Shown: positions 16,858 to 25,680, numbered from the stretch's first letter. The stretch: DNA of 64,000 nucleotides from Pelosinus fermentans DSM 17108 (GCF_000271485.2 NZ_AKVN02000001.1:3249501-3313500); one strand, 5' to 3'. Notes: generated from the letters alone by a model not told the origin. Program-made: numbers and translations.

Positions 16858-18225
16858 CTACGCAAGAAAGAACAAGCGCACAACAACCAAAACAGCTAAT
16901 ATATATACAATCCAATGTACTTCCCGGCCACGGCCAGTAATTAATTTTAATAGTGGATATAACACTAGACCAAAAGAAATACCATTGGCAATGCTATAGG
17001 TAAAGGGCATCATAATAATGGTCATGAAAGCTGGCATAGCTTCTGTAAAATCACCGAAATCGATGTGTTTTACACTTTCCATCATTAATGAACCTACAAT
17101 AATAAGAGCAGGAGCAGTCGCAGCATCAGGAATTAAGGCAACAACCGGAGTAAAGAACAATGCTAAAAGAAACAAAATCCCACAGACGACAGCGGTCAAA
17201 CCAGTACGACCGCCTGCCCCTACACCAGCAGCACTTTCCACAAAGGCAGTAATGGTACTTGTCCCTAAAACAGCTCCAAGACTTACGCCTGTAGCATCTA
17301 CCAGCATGGCTTTACCGATGCCAGGAATCTTACCATCTTTTTTCATTAAGCCAGCTTTGCTGGTAGTACCAACTAAGGTACCCATAGTATCAAATAATTC
17401 AACAAAGGTAAATGTGAAGATAATCGTTGTTAACCCCATACTAATAGCACCAGGAATATCCAGCGCAAAAAAGGCATTGTTGCTAAAGTCAGGAATTGCT
17501 ACAGGAACAAATCCTGCCGGAACATTAACGATTCCCATTGCAATACCAACAAAGGTACTAATGAGAATACCGAATAACATAGCTCCTTTTACTTTACGTG
17601 CCATTAAAATGCTAATGAAAATAAGACCAAAAACAGCTAGTAAAACATGATGATCAGCCAATCTTCCCAGTTCTATAATCGTCTCAAAAGATAGAGGTGA
17701 TCCATTCCCCTTAGCAGCAACAATTTTTTCCAAAGTCGGTGGAATTAAGGATAAACGAATATTCATAATACCAGAAAGCTTCAATCCAATAATTGTAATA
17801 AAAAGTCCAATCCCTACAGTAATTGCATGTTTTAAAGAGTTAGGCATGCCTTCAATTAACAATTGGCGGACTTGGGTTAATGTTAGAATTAAGAAAATAA
17901 TACCTGAAATAAATACGGCTCCCAAAGCCACTTGCCAAGAAATTCCCATACCAATAACCACTGTAAAGGCATAAAAGGCATTGAGCCCCATACCAGGCGC
18001 TAAAGCGATAGGGTAATTCACAAATATCCCCATCATCATCGTAACAATGGCAGAACCAATCGCAGTTGCAAGCAATACTGCATTTTTATCCATTCCAGCA
18101 GATCCTAAAATGCTGGGATTGACAAATAATATGTATGCCATTGTCATAAATGTAGTAATACCAGCCATTACCTCCGTTTGTACATTGGTATTACGCTCAC
18201 TTAACTTAAATAATCTTTCTAACAT
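16858..18225 (-). CDS. NCS2-family purine permease (PbuG/AzgA type)
   Basis: A 455-residue integral membrane protein with about 12-14 helices. It belongs to the AzgA-like branch of nucleobase-cation symporters, which takes up hypoxanthine, guanine or adenine. Family segments include MAYILFVNPSILGSAG near the N-terminus and the ASAMGTLVGTTSKAG-like region LFDTMGTLVGTTSKAGL. AAGGAGAG precedes the ATG. Its leader contains a guanine aptamer followed by a ykkC-type aptamer and terminator, which fits a purine transporter and favours guanine or hypoxanthine as substrate. Confidence 0.92.
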   Translation of the reverse strand: MLERLFKLSERNTNVQTEVMAGITTFMTMAYILFVNPSILGSAGMDKNAVLLATAIGSAIVTMMMGIFVNYPIALAPGMGLNAFYAFTVVIGMGISWQVALGAVFISGIIFLILTLTQVRQLLIEGMPNSLKHAITVGIGLFITIIGLKLSGIMNIRLSLIPPTLEKIVAAKGNGSPLSFETIIELGRLADHHVLLAVFGLIFISILMARKVKGAMLFGILISTFVGIAMGIVNVPAGFVPVAIPDFSNNAFFALDIPGAISMGLTTIIFTFTFVELFDTMGTLVGTTSKAGLMKKDGKIPGIGKAMLVDATGVSLGAVLGTSTITAFVESAAGVGAGGRTGLTAVVCGILFLLALFFTPVVALIPDAATAPALIIVGSLMMESVKHIDFGDFTEAMPAFMTIIMMPFTYSIANGISFGLVLYPLLKLITGRGREVHWIVYILAVLVVVRLFFLA

Positions 18226-18326
18226 AGATGACTCTCCTTCAATCCCTTTTTTATATCAATCAACGCTATATGAAAATTTTCATCATTATTAATTTTCTTT
18301 TCTATTACTAGTATCACCTCCAACGT

Positions 18327-18391
18327 AAAAAATAACCCGGGCAGGGAGAATCGCTTCAGGTCATGAGCGAAACCTCCCCGCCCGGGTTTTT
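18327..18391 (-). terminator. GC-rich terminator of the tandem purine riboswitch
   Basis: On the minus strand AAACCCGGGCGGGGAGG pairs through a loop with CTCCCTGCCCGGGTT, followed by ATTTTTTA at 18333-18326. The 5' arm overlaps the conserved 3' end of the ykkC-type aptamer, so ligand binding there should prevent the terminator from forming. Confidence 0.85.
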
Positions 18392-18495
18392 ATCCCATCG
18401 GTGTAACACTGTCATAGTGCCTGTACCACTTGGTCACAGACCATAATAAAACAGAGATTCTCTGTTTTTGTTATGCGGAACCCTAGGTACACTTT
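18380..18495 (-). promoter_or_regulatory. ykkC-type riboswitch, probably PRPP class
   Basis: Read on the minus strand, the conserved blocks appear in order: GTGTACCTAGGGTTCCGC, a variable P2 hairpin (AACAGAGAATCTCTGTT), GGTCTGTGACCAAGTGG, CAGGCAC, ACACCGATGGGAT and AAAACCCGGG. This is the ykkC subtype 2 layout. Its location directly after a guanine aptamer and before purine genes fits the known guanine-PRPP tandem. The subtype (PRPP against ppGpp) rests on very few bases, so the ligand is inferred from context. Confidence 0.78.
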
Positions 18496-18496
18496 C

Positions 18497-18565
18497 ACTC
18501 GTAGTCAGACAATTTACGGTTATCTGGTAGAAACGCTTGAGCCTTATTCTCAAAAATATACGAGT
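18497..18565 (-). promoter_or_regulatory. Guanine-type purine riboswitch aptamer
   Basis: A 7-bp P1 (ACTCGTA / TACGAGT) encloses the purine core with GTTTCTACC and the P3 stem AGATAACCGTAAATTGTCT. The ligand-specifying base before the P1 3' strand is C (minus strand, position 18504), as in guanine and hypoxanthine sensors, rather than the U of adenine riboswitches. Size (69 bases) is normal. Confidence 0.88.
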
Positions 18566-18585
18566 TATATTCTGTTTACTGTCTT

Positions 18586-18614
18586 ATTTTATAGCATATC
18601 AAAACACCTGTCAA
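18586..18614 (-). promoter_or_regulatory. Promoter of the purine permease leader
   Basis: A consensus TTGACA (18614-18609) is spaced 17 bases from TAAAAT (18591-18586), about 21 bases before the guanine aptamer. Confidence 0.7.
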
Positions 18615-18684
18615 TAAACTATGAACATTTTTATTTTTTTATTGTATATTGTTCGGTTTTTATAATTATAGCTACTACGCACTG

Positions 18685-19332
18685 CTATTTTTTCCCTAGA
18701 ATTTTACCAATAGCGACAACAAATAAGCCACTAATCCCAGAAATAAGATAATTCGTCCAGAAATAAGAACCCATTAAGAGAACTATATAGTGATCTGATA
18801 GGATCATCTGAGCAGCTGTCCACCCTAAAAAGAAGGAACCAAAGCTAATGATAATCGGCCACTTTTGCATTAACGCACAGACGAATTTGCTTCCCCAGAT
18901 AATGATGGGTATGCTAATAGCGAGTCCGAGGACTAGTAAGCCTACATTGTCCTTTGCTACGCCAATAATGGCTAGTACATTATCAAGGCTCATAACAAAA
19001 TCAGCAGTGATAATGGTCTTAATCACTCCGCTTACACTTTTCTTTCCGGCCAAACGCTGCTCACAGCCCTTTTGTTCTGCCATCAGCTTAATGGCAATCC
19101 ATAATAACAAGATACCCGCTATTATCTGCAAATATGGTATTTTCAGTAAGAAAATGGCAATAAAGGTTAAGGCAACCCTAAGAACAATAGCACCAATACA
19201 ACCATACAGCATAGCCTTTTTCTGCTGATGAAGAGGCAAATTGCGGCTAGCAAGCGCAATGACCAGGGCATTATCGCCGCTGAGCAAAAGATTAATGAGT
19301 ACAATACTTAACAATTGCAATCCATATTCCAT
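18685..19332 (-). CDS. TerC-family integral membrane protein
   Basis: A 215-residue membrane protein with about seven helices. The TerC/YjbE signature is at the N-terminus (LLSGDNALVIALASRNLP), and a second acidic motif, ADFVMSLDNVLAIIGVA, lies mid-protein. Both carry the Asp residues thought to bind metal. Family members export Mn2+ or help metallate secreted enzymes. No yybP-ykoY Mn riboswitch is visible in the leader, unlike many relatives. The start at 19332 has only a weak ribosome site (GGCGAG). Specific substrate unknown. Confidence 0.88.
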   Translation of the reverse strand: MEYGLQLLSIVLINLLLSGDNALVIALASRNLPLHQQKKAMLYGCIGAIVLRVALTFIAIFLLKIPYLQIIAGILLLWIAIKLMAEQKGCEQRLAGKKSVSGVIKTIITADFVMSLDNVLAIIGVAKDNVGLLVLGLAISIPIIIWGSKFVCALMQKWPIIISFGSFFLGWTAAQMILSDHYIVLLMGSYFWTNYLISGISGLFVVAIGKILGKK

Positions 19333-19755
19333 CTCGCCATCCGCCTTTTTATGTAAATTTTTTAATTATAGAGAGACAAGATTTCTTTACTTTGTGCCCC
19401 GAATATAATGTAAGAAATTCCTTTTGTAAGAAAGACACTTCGCGTCCTTTTAAAACGTACAGAACAGAATCGAACCGCAGAGGCGCAGAGAACACTGAGA
19501 AAAGATAGATAGGGTAAAAAAACTCTCTATGCTCTGTGCTCTCCGCGAACTCTGTGTCCTCTGCGTTCAACATTCCCCTTAAAACTTATACATTCTAATG
19601 TAAAAAACATGAAATATATCTTATTGATTAGTATTCCCTTATTATTTATTCCCATGTAGTTTTTAAAGACTCTGTACTACGCTAAATCTGCACATGTACA
19701 AAGCATAGTACAGTATTGGAATTTATATATTTTAATACTGCAAAGGAGATTTATC
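19333..19755. other. Non-coding region between divergent terC and trxB with hairpin repeat
   Basis: The 423-base gap has no credible gene. It contains the hairpin repeat at 19471-19568 and, closer to trxB, an imperfect inverted repeat GTACTACGCT (19674-19683) against AGCATAGTAC (19702-19711) that could be a regulator site. An AAAGGAG ribosome site lies at 19742-19748. Confidence 0.5.
19471..19568. repeat. Imperfect inverted repeat built of CAGAG-type words
   Basis: The left arm starts GAACCGCAGAGGCGCAGAG and the right arm ends CTCTGTGTCCTCTGCGTTC; the two match with few mismatches around a central loop. Words of the type (A/G)CAGAG recur along both arms. A related element lies at 21071-21163. 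Confidence 0.75.
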
Positions 19756-20676
19756 ATGCAATCTTATGACGTCATCATTATTGGTGCAGGACCTGCTGGT
19801 TTAACCTCAGCCTTATATAGCGCCAGGAGCAAATTGAACACGTTATATCTGGAGAATCTAGGAGCAGGCGGTCAAGTAGCTGCCACAGATGAAATAGAAA
19901 ATTATCCAGGATTTTCGCGTGGCATCAGTGGTTTTGACTTATCCCTGCAGATGGAAGAGCAAGCGCTGCGATTTGGTGCAAAATCTTTACTTACCAAAGT
20001 ACTAGGTCTAGAGCTTGCAGATCCATATCGCATTGTTAAAACCACAAAAGGTGATTTCATTGGTAAAATTATCATCATCGCTTCAGGTGCTACACCAAAA
20101 CCTTTAAACTGCCCAGGTGAGCTTACCTATCGCACTCGTGGCGTATCCTACTGTGCCACTTGTGATGGTCCTTTTTATGAAGCATCTGATATCATCGTCG
20201 TAGGCGGGGGAAATTCAGCCGTTGAAGAAGCCTGCTATCTTACTAAATTTGCTAACAAAGTTAGCCTAGTACATCGCAGGGATGCACTTAGAGCTACGAA
20301 AATCATCCAAGACAGAGCCCTGACAAATCCCAAATTAGAATTCATCTGGAATACTGTGATTCATGAAATCAGAGGAGACGACATGGTCCAAAACGTCATC
20401 CTTAAAAATTTACTAACTGAACAGCTTACTGAAATGCCCGTCAATGGTATTTTTATTTATGTAGGCAATGAACCAAATACCTCTTTTGTTAAGAACCTCA
20501 TAGAACTTACAGAAGAAGGATATATCCAAACAGACGAGTTTATGCGTACCAATATACCAGGAATTTACGCAGTGGGTGATGTAAGACAAAAACTGTTGCG
20601 CCAAGTCGTTACTGCGGTCAGCGATGGTGCCATTGCTGCCTACCATGGAGAAAAATATATAGAAGAACATTTTTAA
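19756..20676 (+). CDS. trxB: Thioredoxin-disulfide reductase
   Basis: A 306-residue flavoprotein that passes electrons from NADPH through FAD to thioredoxin. The FAD loop is IIGAGPAGLTSALYSARS at the N-terminus, the redox-active disulfide is CATCDG (about 133-138), the nucleotide loop is VVGGGNSAVEEA, and VHRRDALRATK carries the arginines that favour NADPH. The C-terminal GIYAVGDVR closes the FAD site. AAAGGAG precedes the ATG. A thioredoxin follows 23 bases downstream and is the probable partner. Confidence 0.95.
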   Translation: MQSYDVIIIGAGPAGLTSALYSARSKLNTLYLENLGAGGQVAATDEIENYPGFSRGISGFDLSLQMEEQALRFGAKSLLTKVLGLELADPYRIVKTTKGDFIGKIIIIASGATPKPLNCPGELTYRTRGVSYCATCDGPFYEASDIIVVGGGNSAVEEACYLTKFANKVSLVHRRDALRATKIIQDRALTNPKLEFIWNTVIHEIRGDDMVQNVILKNLLTEQLTEMPVNGIFIYVGNEPNTSFVKNLIELTEEGYIQTDEFMRTNIPGIYAVGDVRQKLLRQVVTAVSDGAIAAYHGEKYIEEHF

Positions 20677-20699
20677 ATATAAATTTAGGGAGGAAAGAA

Positions 20700-21029
20700 A
20701 TGATGGACGAAATTATTGAAATCACCAAAGAAAACTTTAAAGAAGAAGTGCTTAAAAGCAAATTACCAGTAGTACTTGATTTTTGGGGCCCCAGATGTAT
20801 TCCCTGTAAAAGGCTTATGCCAATCTTCGAAGAATTAGCAGCAGATTATTCAGGCAAAGTGAAGTTCTGCAAAATAAATACTTCAGAAAATCGCAGCCTA
20901 ACTCAACAGTTCAACATAATGAGCATACCGACACTGCACTTTTACAAGGACGGCACAATTAAGAAAACAGTACGTGGCGCAATAAGCCGCGAAGAACTGG
21001 AAGAACATTTGAAAGTGATTTTGGATTAA
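20700..21029 (+). CDS. Thioredoxin with unusual CIPC active site
   Basis: A 109-residue thioredoxin-fold protein with the active-site sequence FWGPRCIPCKRLMP (about 27-40) and the cis-proline region MSIPTLHFYKDG (about 74-85). The active site reads CIPC instead of the usual CGPC, and GPR replaces the WA before it, which would change the redox potential. GGGAGG lies 6 bases before the first ATG. It is co-transcribed with trxB and is probably its substrate; a second conventional thioredoxin may exist elsewhere. Confidence 0.92.
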   Translation: MMDEIIEITKENFKEEVLKSKLPVVLDFWGPRCIPCKRLMPIFEELAADYSGKVKFCKINTSENRSLTQQFNIMSIPTLHFYKDGTIKKTVRGAISREELEEHLKVILD

Positions 21030-21070
21030 GTAAGAAAAACATTGGGCGTCAAAAGATATTAAGCGAATTG

Positions 21071-21163
21071 AACCACAAAGGCGCAAAGGACACAAAGGAT
21101 TTTATTTATATTTTTTGTGTCCTCCTTTGTGTGCCGCCTCAGCGGCATTGTGCCTTTGTGGTT
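21071..21163. repeat. Hairpin repeat built of ACAAAGG-type words
   Basis: The left arm AACCACAAAGGCGCAAAGG (continuing ACACAAAGGA) pairs with the right arm running through TTGTGTCCTCCTTTGTG to GTGCCTTTGTGGTT, with a small extra hairpin GCCGCCTCAGCGGC in the right arm. It lies just after the thioredoxin stop and could also act as a transcript end. Confidence 0.8.
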
Positions 21164-21204
21164 CATAGATCACATCTTTTTCCCTTACAAAAGCTTATAA
21201 CTTC

Positions 21205-21254
21205 TACAAAAAAGAAGACAGCTCACAGAATTCATTCTGCAAGCTGCCTTCTTC
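21205..21254 (-). terminator. Intrinsic terminator of the thi operon
   Basis: On the minus strand the arms AGAAGGCAGCT and AGCTGTCTTCT form a long stem with inner CAGAAT/ATTCTG pairing, followed by TTTTTT, right after the thiC stop. Confidence 0.85.
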
Positions 21255-21264
21255 TCTTCTTTGT

Positions 21265-22563
21265 TTAAATGTCCACTTCTTCGCCATTCAGGATTTTTTT
21301 CATTGTTTTCATAGCGCACATTTTACCGCACATAGTGCAAGTGTCTTCGTGTTCTGGTAAGGATTCTTTGCGGTATCTTCCTGATTTTTCCGGATCAATG
21401 GACAACTCAATCATTTTATCAAAATCAATATCAGCCCGAGCCTGACTCATCTGATTATCCCACTCTTGTGCTCCTGGCACTCCCTTGGCAATATCAGCAG
21501 CATGAGCAGCAATTCGCGAGGCGATAATCCCTTCTTTCATATCCTCCATGGTTGGCAGCCGCAAATGTTCCGCAGGGGTTACATAACATAAGAAATCGGC
21601 ACCAGCAGCAGCAGCAATCGCTCCCCCAATGGCACTGGTAATATGATCATATCCGGGTGCCACATCCGTAACCAAAGGTCCCAGTACATAAAATGGCGCA
21701 CCATGACATAATTTCTTCTGCAGCATCACGTTACCTGTAATTTGATTCAAAGGCATATGACCAGGTCCTTCTACAATGACTTGTACATTCTTTGCCCAAG
21801 CTCGTTTAGTCAATTCCCCTAATACAATTAATTCGTGGATTTGAGACGCATCTGTTGCATCTTGAGTACATCCAGGTCTGCAGGCATCTCCCAGACTAAT
21901 CGTAACATCATATTCAGCACAAATATCTAATACTTTATCGTAATACTCATAAAAAGGGTTCTCCTGATTATTTAATTCCATCCAGGCAAATAGTAACGAG
22001 CCACCCCTGGATACAATATTGGTGAGCCTTTTCTCCTGTTTAACTTTCTTTGCTGTCTCACGATTTAGCCCAGCATGAATGGTCATAAAGTCCACGCCAT
22101 CTTCTGCATGCCTCTTAACCACAGATAAAAATTCTTCCGCAGTTATATGTTTCAGTTCCTTATCTAAAAAACCAACGGCATCATACATAGGAACCGTACC
22201 AATCATCGCTGGTGAAAATTCAATCAATCTGCGGCGAAATTCCCGTGTTTTGCCAAAACAGCTTAAATCCATAATCGCGTCTGCTTTTAATTCAATTGCC
22301 TTTTTTACTTTACAGATTTCCTGCTCAATATCGCAGCAATCTTCTGACACACCTAAATTAACATTGATTTTTGTACTTAGCCCCTGTCCAACGCCTGCTG
22401 GATTAAGTGAAGTATGATTCTTATTCGCAGGTATAGCAACTTTTCCCTGAGCTACTAATTGCAGCAATACAGCAACGTCTACGTTCTCCTTAAGAGCCAC
22501 CGCAGTCATCTCTTTCGTTATAATGCCTTGTTTCGCTGCATCCATTTGCGTGGTATAAGCCAT
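21265..22563 (-). CDS. thiC: Phosphomethylpyrimidine synthase
   Basis: ThiC is an unusual radical-SAM enzyme that rearranges AIR into the HMP-phosphate pyrimidine of thiamine. The 432-residue protein is the short form found in clostridia and archaea. It shows [34 protein letters not shown] and the C-terminal iron-sulfur motif CTMCGKMC. Its ATG overlaps the thiE stop by one base. It is the last gene of thiS-G-H-E-C. Its substrate AIR comes from PurM, encoded 8 kb away. Confidence 0.97.
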   Translation of the reverse strand: MAYTTQMDAAKQGIITKEMTAVALKENVDVAVLLQLVAQGKVAIPANKNHTSLNPAGVGQGLSTKINVNLGVSEDCCDIEQEICKVKKAIELKADAIMDLSCFGKTREFRRRLIEFSPAMIGTVPMYDAVGFLDKELKHITAEEFLSVVKRHAEDGVDFMTIHAGLNRETAKKVKQEKRLTNIVSRGGSLLFAWMELNNQENPFYEYYDKVLDICAEYDVTISLGDACRPGCTQDATDASQIHELIVLGELTKRAWAKNVQVIVEGPGHMPLNQITGNVMLQKKLCHGAPFYVLGPLVTDVAPGYDHITSAIGGAIAAAAGADFLCYVTPAEHLRLPTMEDMKEGIIASRIAAHAADIAKGVPGAQEWDNQMSQARADIDFDKMIELSIDPEKSGRYRKESLPEHEDTCTMCGKMCAMKTMKKILNGEEVDI

Positions 22564-23213
22564 TATTTTTTCTCCTCTATGCCTTTTATTATTTTTCTGA
22601 TCCCATTAATCTTTTTGCCAATATCTTGAGCCTGAGTGATTTCCGTTACCATGGCAATACATTTTGCACCACAATGAACAACCTCGATCACATTGCTTTC
22701 TTTGATTCCTCCAATCGCCACAAAAGGAATGGCTATATTGTCAACTACATATTTCAAATATTCTAAACCAACTGGATCACACACATTTTTCTTGGTGGAG
22801 GTTTTAAAAATGGGCCCTACCCCTATGTAATCAGCCCCGGCTTTGACTGCGCCTTGTGCTTGCTCCGGCGAATGAGTAGAAATACCAATGATCATTTGAT
22901 CGCCAACCAGCTGTCGTACAGCTTCTAAAGGAAGGTCATCTTGGCCAATGTGTACTCCATCAGCCTGTACCATCATAGCCAAATCAATGTCATCATTTAC
23001 AATGAACGTAACGTCAGCCTCTTTGGTTAGTTCCCGTATGATCTTGCATTCTTCATACTTTTTTTTCATATCTTTGTCTTTTTCACGATATTGAATTATT
23101 TTGATGCCCGCAGCAATCCATTGTTTTACGATCTCAATATTGCTGCGTCCTAATGAATAGTCTTCTGCTGTAATACAATATAAATCAGTAGGTAAAGGAT
23201 TCTTCCGGTTCAT
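22563..23213 (-). CDS. thiE: Thiamine-phosphate synthase
   Basis: ThiE couples HMP pyrophosphate with thiazole phosphate. The 216-residue TIM-barrel protein has [14 protein letters not shown] near residue 37, [20 protein letters not shown], and the phosphate loop [13 protein letters not shown]. The ATG at 23211-23213 is preceded by GGGGAG at 8 bases; the GTG three codons upstream overlaps that site. It lies 27 bases after thiH and overlaps thiC by one base. Confidence 0.95.
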   Translation of the reverse strand: MNRKNPLPTDLYCITAEDYSLGRSNIEIVKQWIAAGIKIIQYREKDKDMKKKYEECKIIRELTKEADVTFIVNDDIDLAMMVQADGVHIGQDDLPLEAVRQLVGDQMIIGISTHSPEQAQGAVKAGADYIGVGPIFKTSTKKNVCDPVGLEYLKYVVDNIAIPFVAIGGIKESNVIEVVHCGAKCIAMVTEITQAQDIGKKINGIRKIIKGIEEKK

Positions 23214-23240
23214 GCCACTCACTCCCCTTTTGCTTCTTCT

Positions 23241-24344
23241 TTATATAGCTTGCCAATCTTTAAACACAGGCTGATATCCTAATTGCAGGATCGCATCTGA
23301 CATTTCTTTTACATTGCGAGTGTCAGAGACAGCAAACTGACCAGAGTTTTCCTGACTATCGATATGTCCCCCTACGGCCGTCTGCACACCGGCAGACATT
23401 TTGGTAATACCTAATTTGATTGCGTGATTGCGGAATTCTGCATTTTCTCTGGTAGAAAGAGGCATACCCGCCCTTGGCATAAACAAGCGAAAAGCCGTCA
23501 TAAATTGCACGATGCTTTTATCATTTACACTATTTCCCGTCTCGCAGTTCCCCATAGTAGGACGTATGCGAGGCAAGGAAATACTCACTTCGACACCCGG
23601 ATATTTATTTTGCAAATAATTAGCATGCAGTCCTGTAAAGAAACCATCCCTCCGCCAATCATCAAGACCTAATAAAGCACCTATATTAACCCCTCTCATA
23701 CCAGCCCTGCAAGCTCTCTCCGGTGCATCTAAACGGTAACGATAGTCCTTCTTAGGGCCTTTTAGATGGAGACGATCATATAGAAGCGGATTATACGTCT
23801 CCTGATACATCGTCATGCTTTCTACCCCTGCTTCCATTAATTCAGCGTATTCTTCTTCTTCCATCGCATAGACTTCGATCGCAATGGATGAAAAATAGCG
23901 TTTTAAGATTCCCACACACTCTTTCATATAAGGAACACCCGCAATGGCAGGAGCTTCACCTGTAAGAATAAGAATGTGCTGAATCCCTGAAGCTGCAACC
24001 GTTTGCGCTTCTTTTTCCACTTCTTCCATGGTCAATTGCTTACGAGTAAAGGTATTGGTTACGTTAAAGCCACAATACGTACATTTATTCGTGCAGTAAT
24101 CGGACAAATACATTGGCGTGTAAAGTAAAATGACACGTCCAAAATTCTGTACCGTCAATTCATTCGCTTTTTGTGCCATCCATTCTAAATGTTCTTCTGC
24201 TTTAGGTGACAGTAAGGCTAAAAAATCTTTTGGAGTCAATCTGTCTTTACCAATAATCCTTTCAATGTCTGCAGAAGTTGTATGTTGAAAGACTGCTTCC
24301 ATATCAGCATCTGAATACTGTAAAAACTCATCATAAAAACTCAT
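23241..24344 (-). CDS. thiH: 2-iminoacetate synthase (tyrosine lyase)
   Basis: ThiH is a radical-SAM enzyme that cleaves tyrosine to p-cresol and dehydroglycine for thiazole formation, the anaerobic alternative to ThiO. The 367-residue protein carries the cluster motif CTNKCTYCGF (about 83-92) and the family segment EVYAMEEEEYAELMEAGV. The ATG at 24342-24344 follows GGGGGAG; the open frame further upstream overlaps the thiG end. It lies 10 bases after thiG. Confidence 0.95.
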   Translation of the reverse strand: MSFYDEFLQYSDADMEAVFQHTTSADIERIIGKDRLTPKDFLALLSPKAEEHLEWMAQKANELTVQNFGRVILLYTPMYLSDYCTNKCTYCGFNVTNTFTRKQLTMEEVEKEAQTVAASGIQHILILTGEAPAIAGVPYMKECVGILKRYFSSIAIEVYAMEEEEYAELMEAGVESMTMYQETYNPLLYDRLHLKGPKKDYRYRLDAPERACRAGMRGVNIGALLGLDDWRRDGFFTGLHANYLQNKYPGVEVSISLPRIRPTMGNCETGNSVNDKSIVQFMTAFRLFMPRAGMPLSTRENAEFRNHAIKLGITKMSAGVQTAVGGHIDSQENSGQFAVSDTRNVKEMSDAILQLGYQPVFKDWQAI

Positions 24345-24354
24345 ATTCTCCCCC

Positions 24355-25125
24355 TCAATTATGTAAAAATCCTGTAAGAGGTGATGACGAACTAGCATAT
24401 TTCTCAGAGCGGCCTAGTCCTGCTAAATACGCTTTTCGTCCAGCAGCTACAGCCATGCCAAATGCCTCTGCCATTAATTCTGGCTGGTTAGCACTAGCTA
24501 TGGCAGTATTTAGCAAACAAGCTGCTGCCCCCATTTCCATAGCCTCACAAGCATCTGAAGGCTTACCAATACCTGCATCAACAATTACAGGCAAAGCAAT
24601 TTCCTCTATCAGAATTCTCAGAAGTTCCTTGGTTTTTAATCCTCGATTACTGCCAATCGGCGCACCCAGGGGCATAACTGCCGCTGCACCAACTTCAACT
24701 AGATGCTTAGCTACCATTAAATCCGGACTGATATAGGGCAATACAACAAACCCTTCTCCTGCCAGAACTTCTGTGGCCTTAATGGTTTCATAACCATCGG
24801 GCAGCAAATATTTATTATCCGAAATAACTTCTATTTTAATCCAATTACCACATCCTGCCGCTTTTGCTAAGCGGGCAATCCGTATTGCTTCTTGGGCATT
24901 TCTGGCCCCAGAAGTATTAGGTAATAACTGCATACCCGAAGGAATATGATCCATCACATTCCCCATAGGAGAATTAAAATCAATCCTGCGCAACGCCACT
25001 GTTATAACCTCTGATCCAGATTTTTTAACAACTTCAGGAATCAGCGCATCTGCCGAATACTTACCTGTACCAATAAATAAACGACTCTGCAGGCTTCTAC
25101 CGCCAATTACTAATTGATCCATCAT
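24355..25125 (-). CDS. thiG: Thiazole synthase
   Basis: ThiG assembles the thiazole ring from DXP, dehydroglycine and ThiS thiocarboxylate. The 256-residue TIM barrel shows [16 protein letters not shown], the Schiff-base region [18 protein letters not shown], and [20 protein letters not shown]. The ATG at 25123-25125 has GGAGG 9 bases upstream, overlapping the end of thiS; a second ATG follows immediately. Confidence 0.96.
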   Translation of the reverse strand: MMDQLVIGGRSLQSRLFIGTGKYSADALIPEVVKKSGSEVITVALRRIDFNSPMGNVMDHIPSGMQLLPNTSGARNAQEAIRIARLAKAAGCGNWIKIEVISDNKYLLPDGYETIKATEVLAGEGFVVLPYISPDLMVAKHLVEVGAAAVMPLGAPIGSNRGLKTKELLRILIEEIALPVIVDAGIGKPSDACEAMEMGAAACLLNTAIASANQPELMAEAFGMAVAAGRKAYLAGLGRSEKYASSSSPLTGFLHN

Positions 25126-25130
25126 TTTAA

Positions 25131-25331
25131 TCAACCTCCGCCAACAAATTTCAATACTTCTAAACGATCTTGATCTTGCAGAATAATCGTTTTCCATTCT
25201 TGCTTTTTTACAATTACCTCATTATGTTCTACAATAATTGTTTCAAGATCCAGTTCTTTAGAAAGCAAAAACTCCCACAAATTCATCTCCTTATCTACAT
25301 TCGCAACTGTTCCATTTAACACTACCTCCAC
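25131..25331 (-). CDS. thiS: Sulfur carrier protein ThiS
   Basis: A 66-residue ubiquitin-like sulfur carrier. It ends in the required Gly-Gly ([10 protein letters not shown]), which is activated to a thiocarboxylate for ThiG. The start is probably the GTG at 25329-25331, 8 bases after GAGGAGG; the GTG three codons upstream lies inside that ribosome site. It is the first gene of the operon, directly after two TPP riboswitches. ThiF, the usual activating enzyme, is not between thiS and thiG and must be encoded elsewhere. Confidence 0.92.
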   Translation of the reverse strand: MEVVLNGTVANVDKEMNLWEFLLSKELDLETIIVEHNEVIVKKQEWKTIILQDQDRLEVLKFVGGG

Positions 25332-25353
25332 CCCATTCACCTCCTCAATATAA

Positions 25354-25385
25354 TAAAAAGCCTATCCAAAAGAGGATAAGCTTTT
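25354..25385 (-). terminator. Terminator of the promoter-distal TPP riboswitch
   Basis: On the minus strand AAAAGCTTATCC / GGATAGGCTTTTT forms a stem with a TTTTT tail directly before the thiS ribosome site. Confidence 0.85.
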
Positions 25386-25413
25386 ATCAATATTTATATA
25401 AAATATATAAAAC

Positions 25414-25497
25414 AGCTTCCCTACGTTGGTACTAACCACATCAGGTTCAAAGGGTCAGGAATTTTCATTCCCGCTCTGCCAAACGGCTCCCCCAGCC
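25414..25497 (-). promoter_or_regulatory. TPP riboswitch, thiS-proximal copy
   Basis: On the minus strand the Thi-box blocks are GCTGGGGGAGCC, the hairpin GCC-GTTT-GGC, ACCCTTTGAACCTGATGTGG and TTAGTACCAACGTAGGGAAG. The element matching the usual CUGAGA reads CAGAGC. It is nearly identical to the copy at 25579-25661. Confidence 0.93.
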
Positions 25498-25520
25498 AAG
25501 TATTCAATTGTTACCCTAAA

Positions 25521-25552
25521 ATAAAAAAGCTCATCCCCAAAAAGGATAAGCT
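25521..25552 (-). terminator. Terminator of the promoter-proximal TPP riboswitch
   Basis: On the minus strand AAGCTTATCC-TTTTT-GGGGATGAGCTT is followed by TTTTATTTT. Confidence 0.85.
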
Positions 25553-25578
25553 TATATCAATTGCTATAAATATAATAT

Positions 25579-25661
25579 TAGCTTCCCTACGTTGGTACTA
25601 ACCACATCAGGTTCAAAGGGTCAGGAATTTCTTCCCGCTCTGCCAAACGGCTCCCCCAGCA
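25579..25661 (-). promoter_or_regulatory. TPP riboswitch, promoter-proximal copy
   Basis: It has the same blocks as the downstream copy, including GCTGGGGGAGCC, CCTTTGAACCTGATGTGG and ACCAACGTAGGGAAGC, and the same CAGAGC variant. Only the P3a-side segment (GGGAAGAAATTCC) and flanks differ. Both aptamers with their terminators must be passed to reach thiS. Confidence 0.93.
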
Positions 25662-25680
25662 TTATTATTCGATTGACTCA

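Noticed and set aside
17018-17650. 210-codon plus-strand frame opposite the purine permease
   Set aside because: It is the reverse reading of the permease helices, has no ribosome site and matches no family.
19333-19470. yybP-ykoY manganese riboswitch in front of terC
   Set aside because: TerC relatives often have one, but none of its conserved loops are present in the leader.
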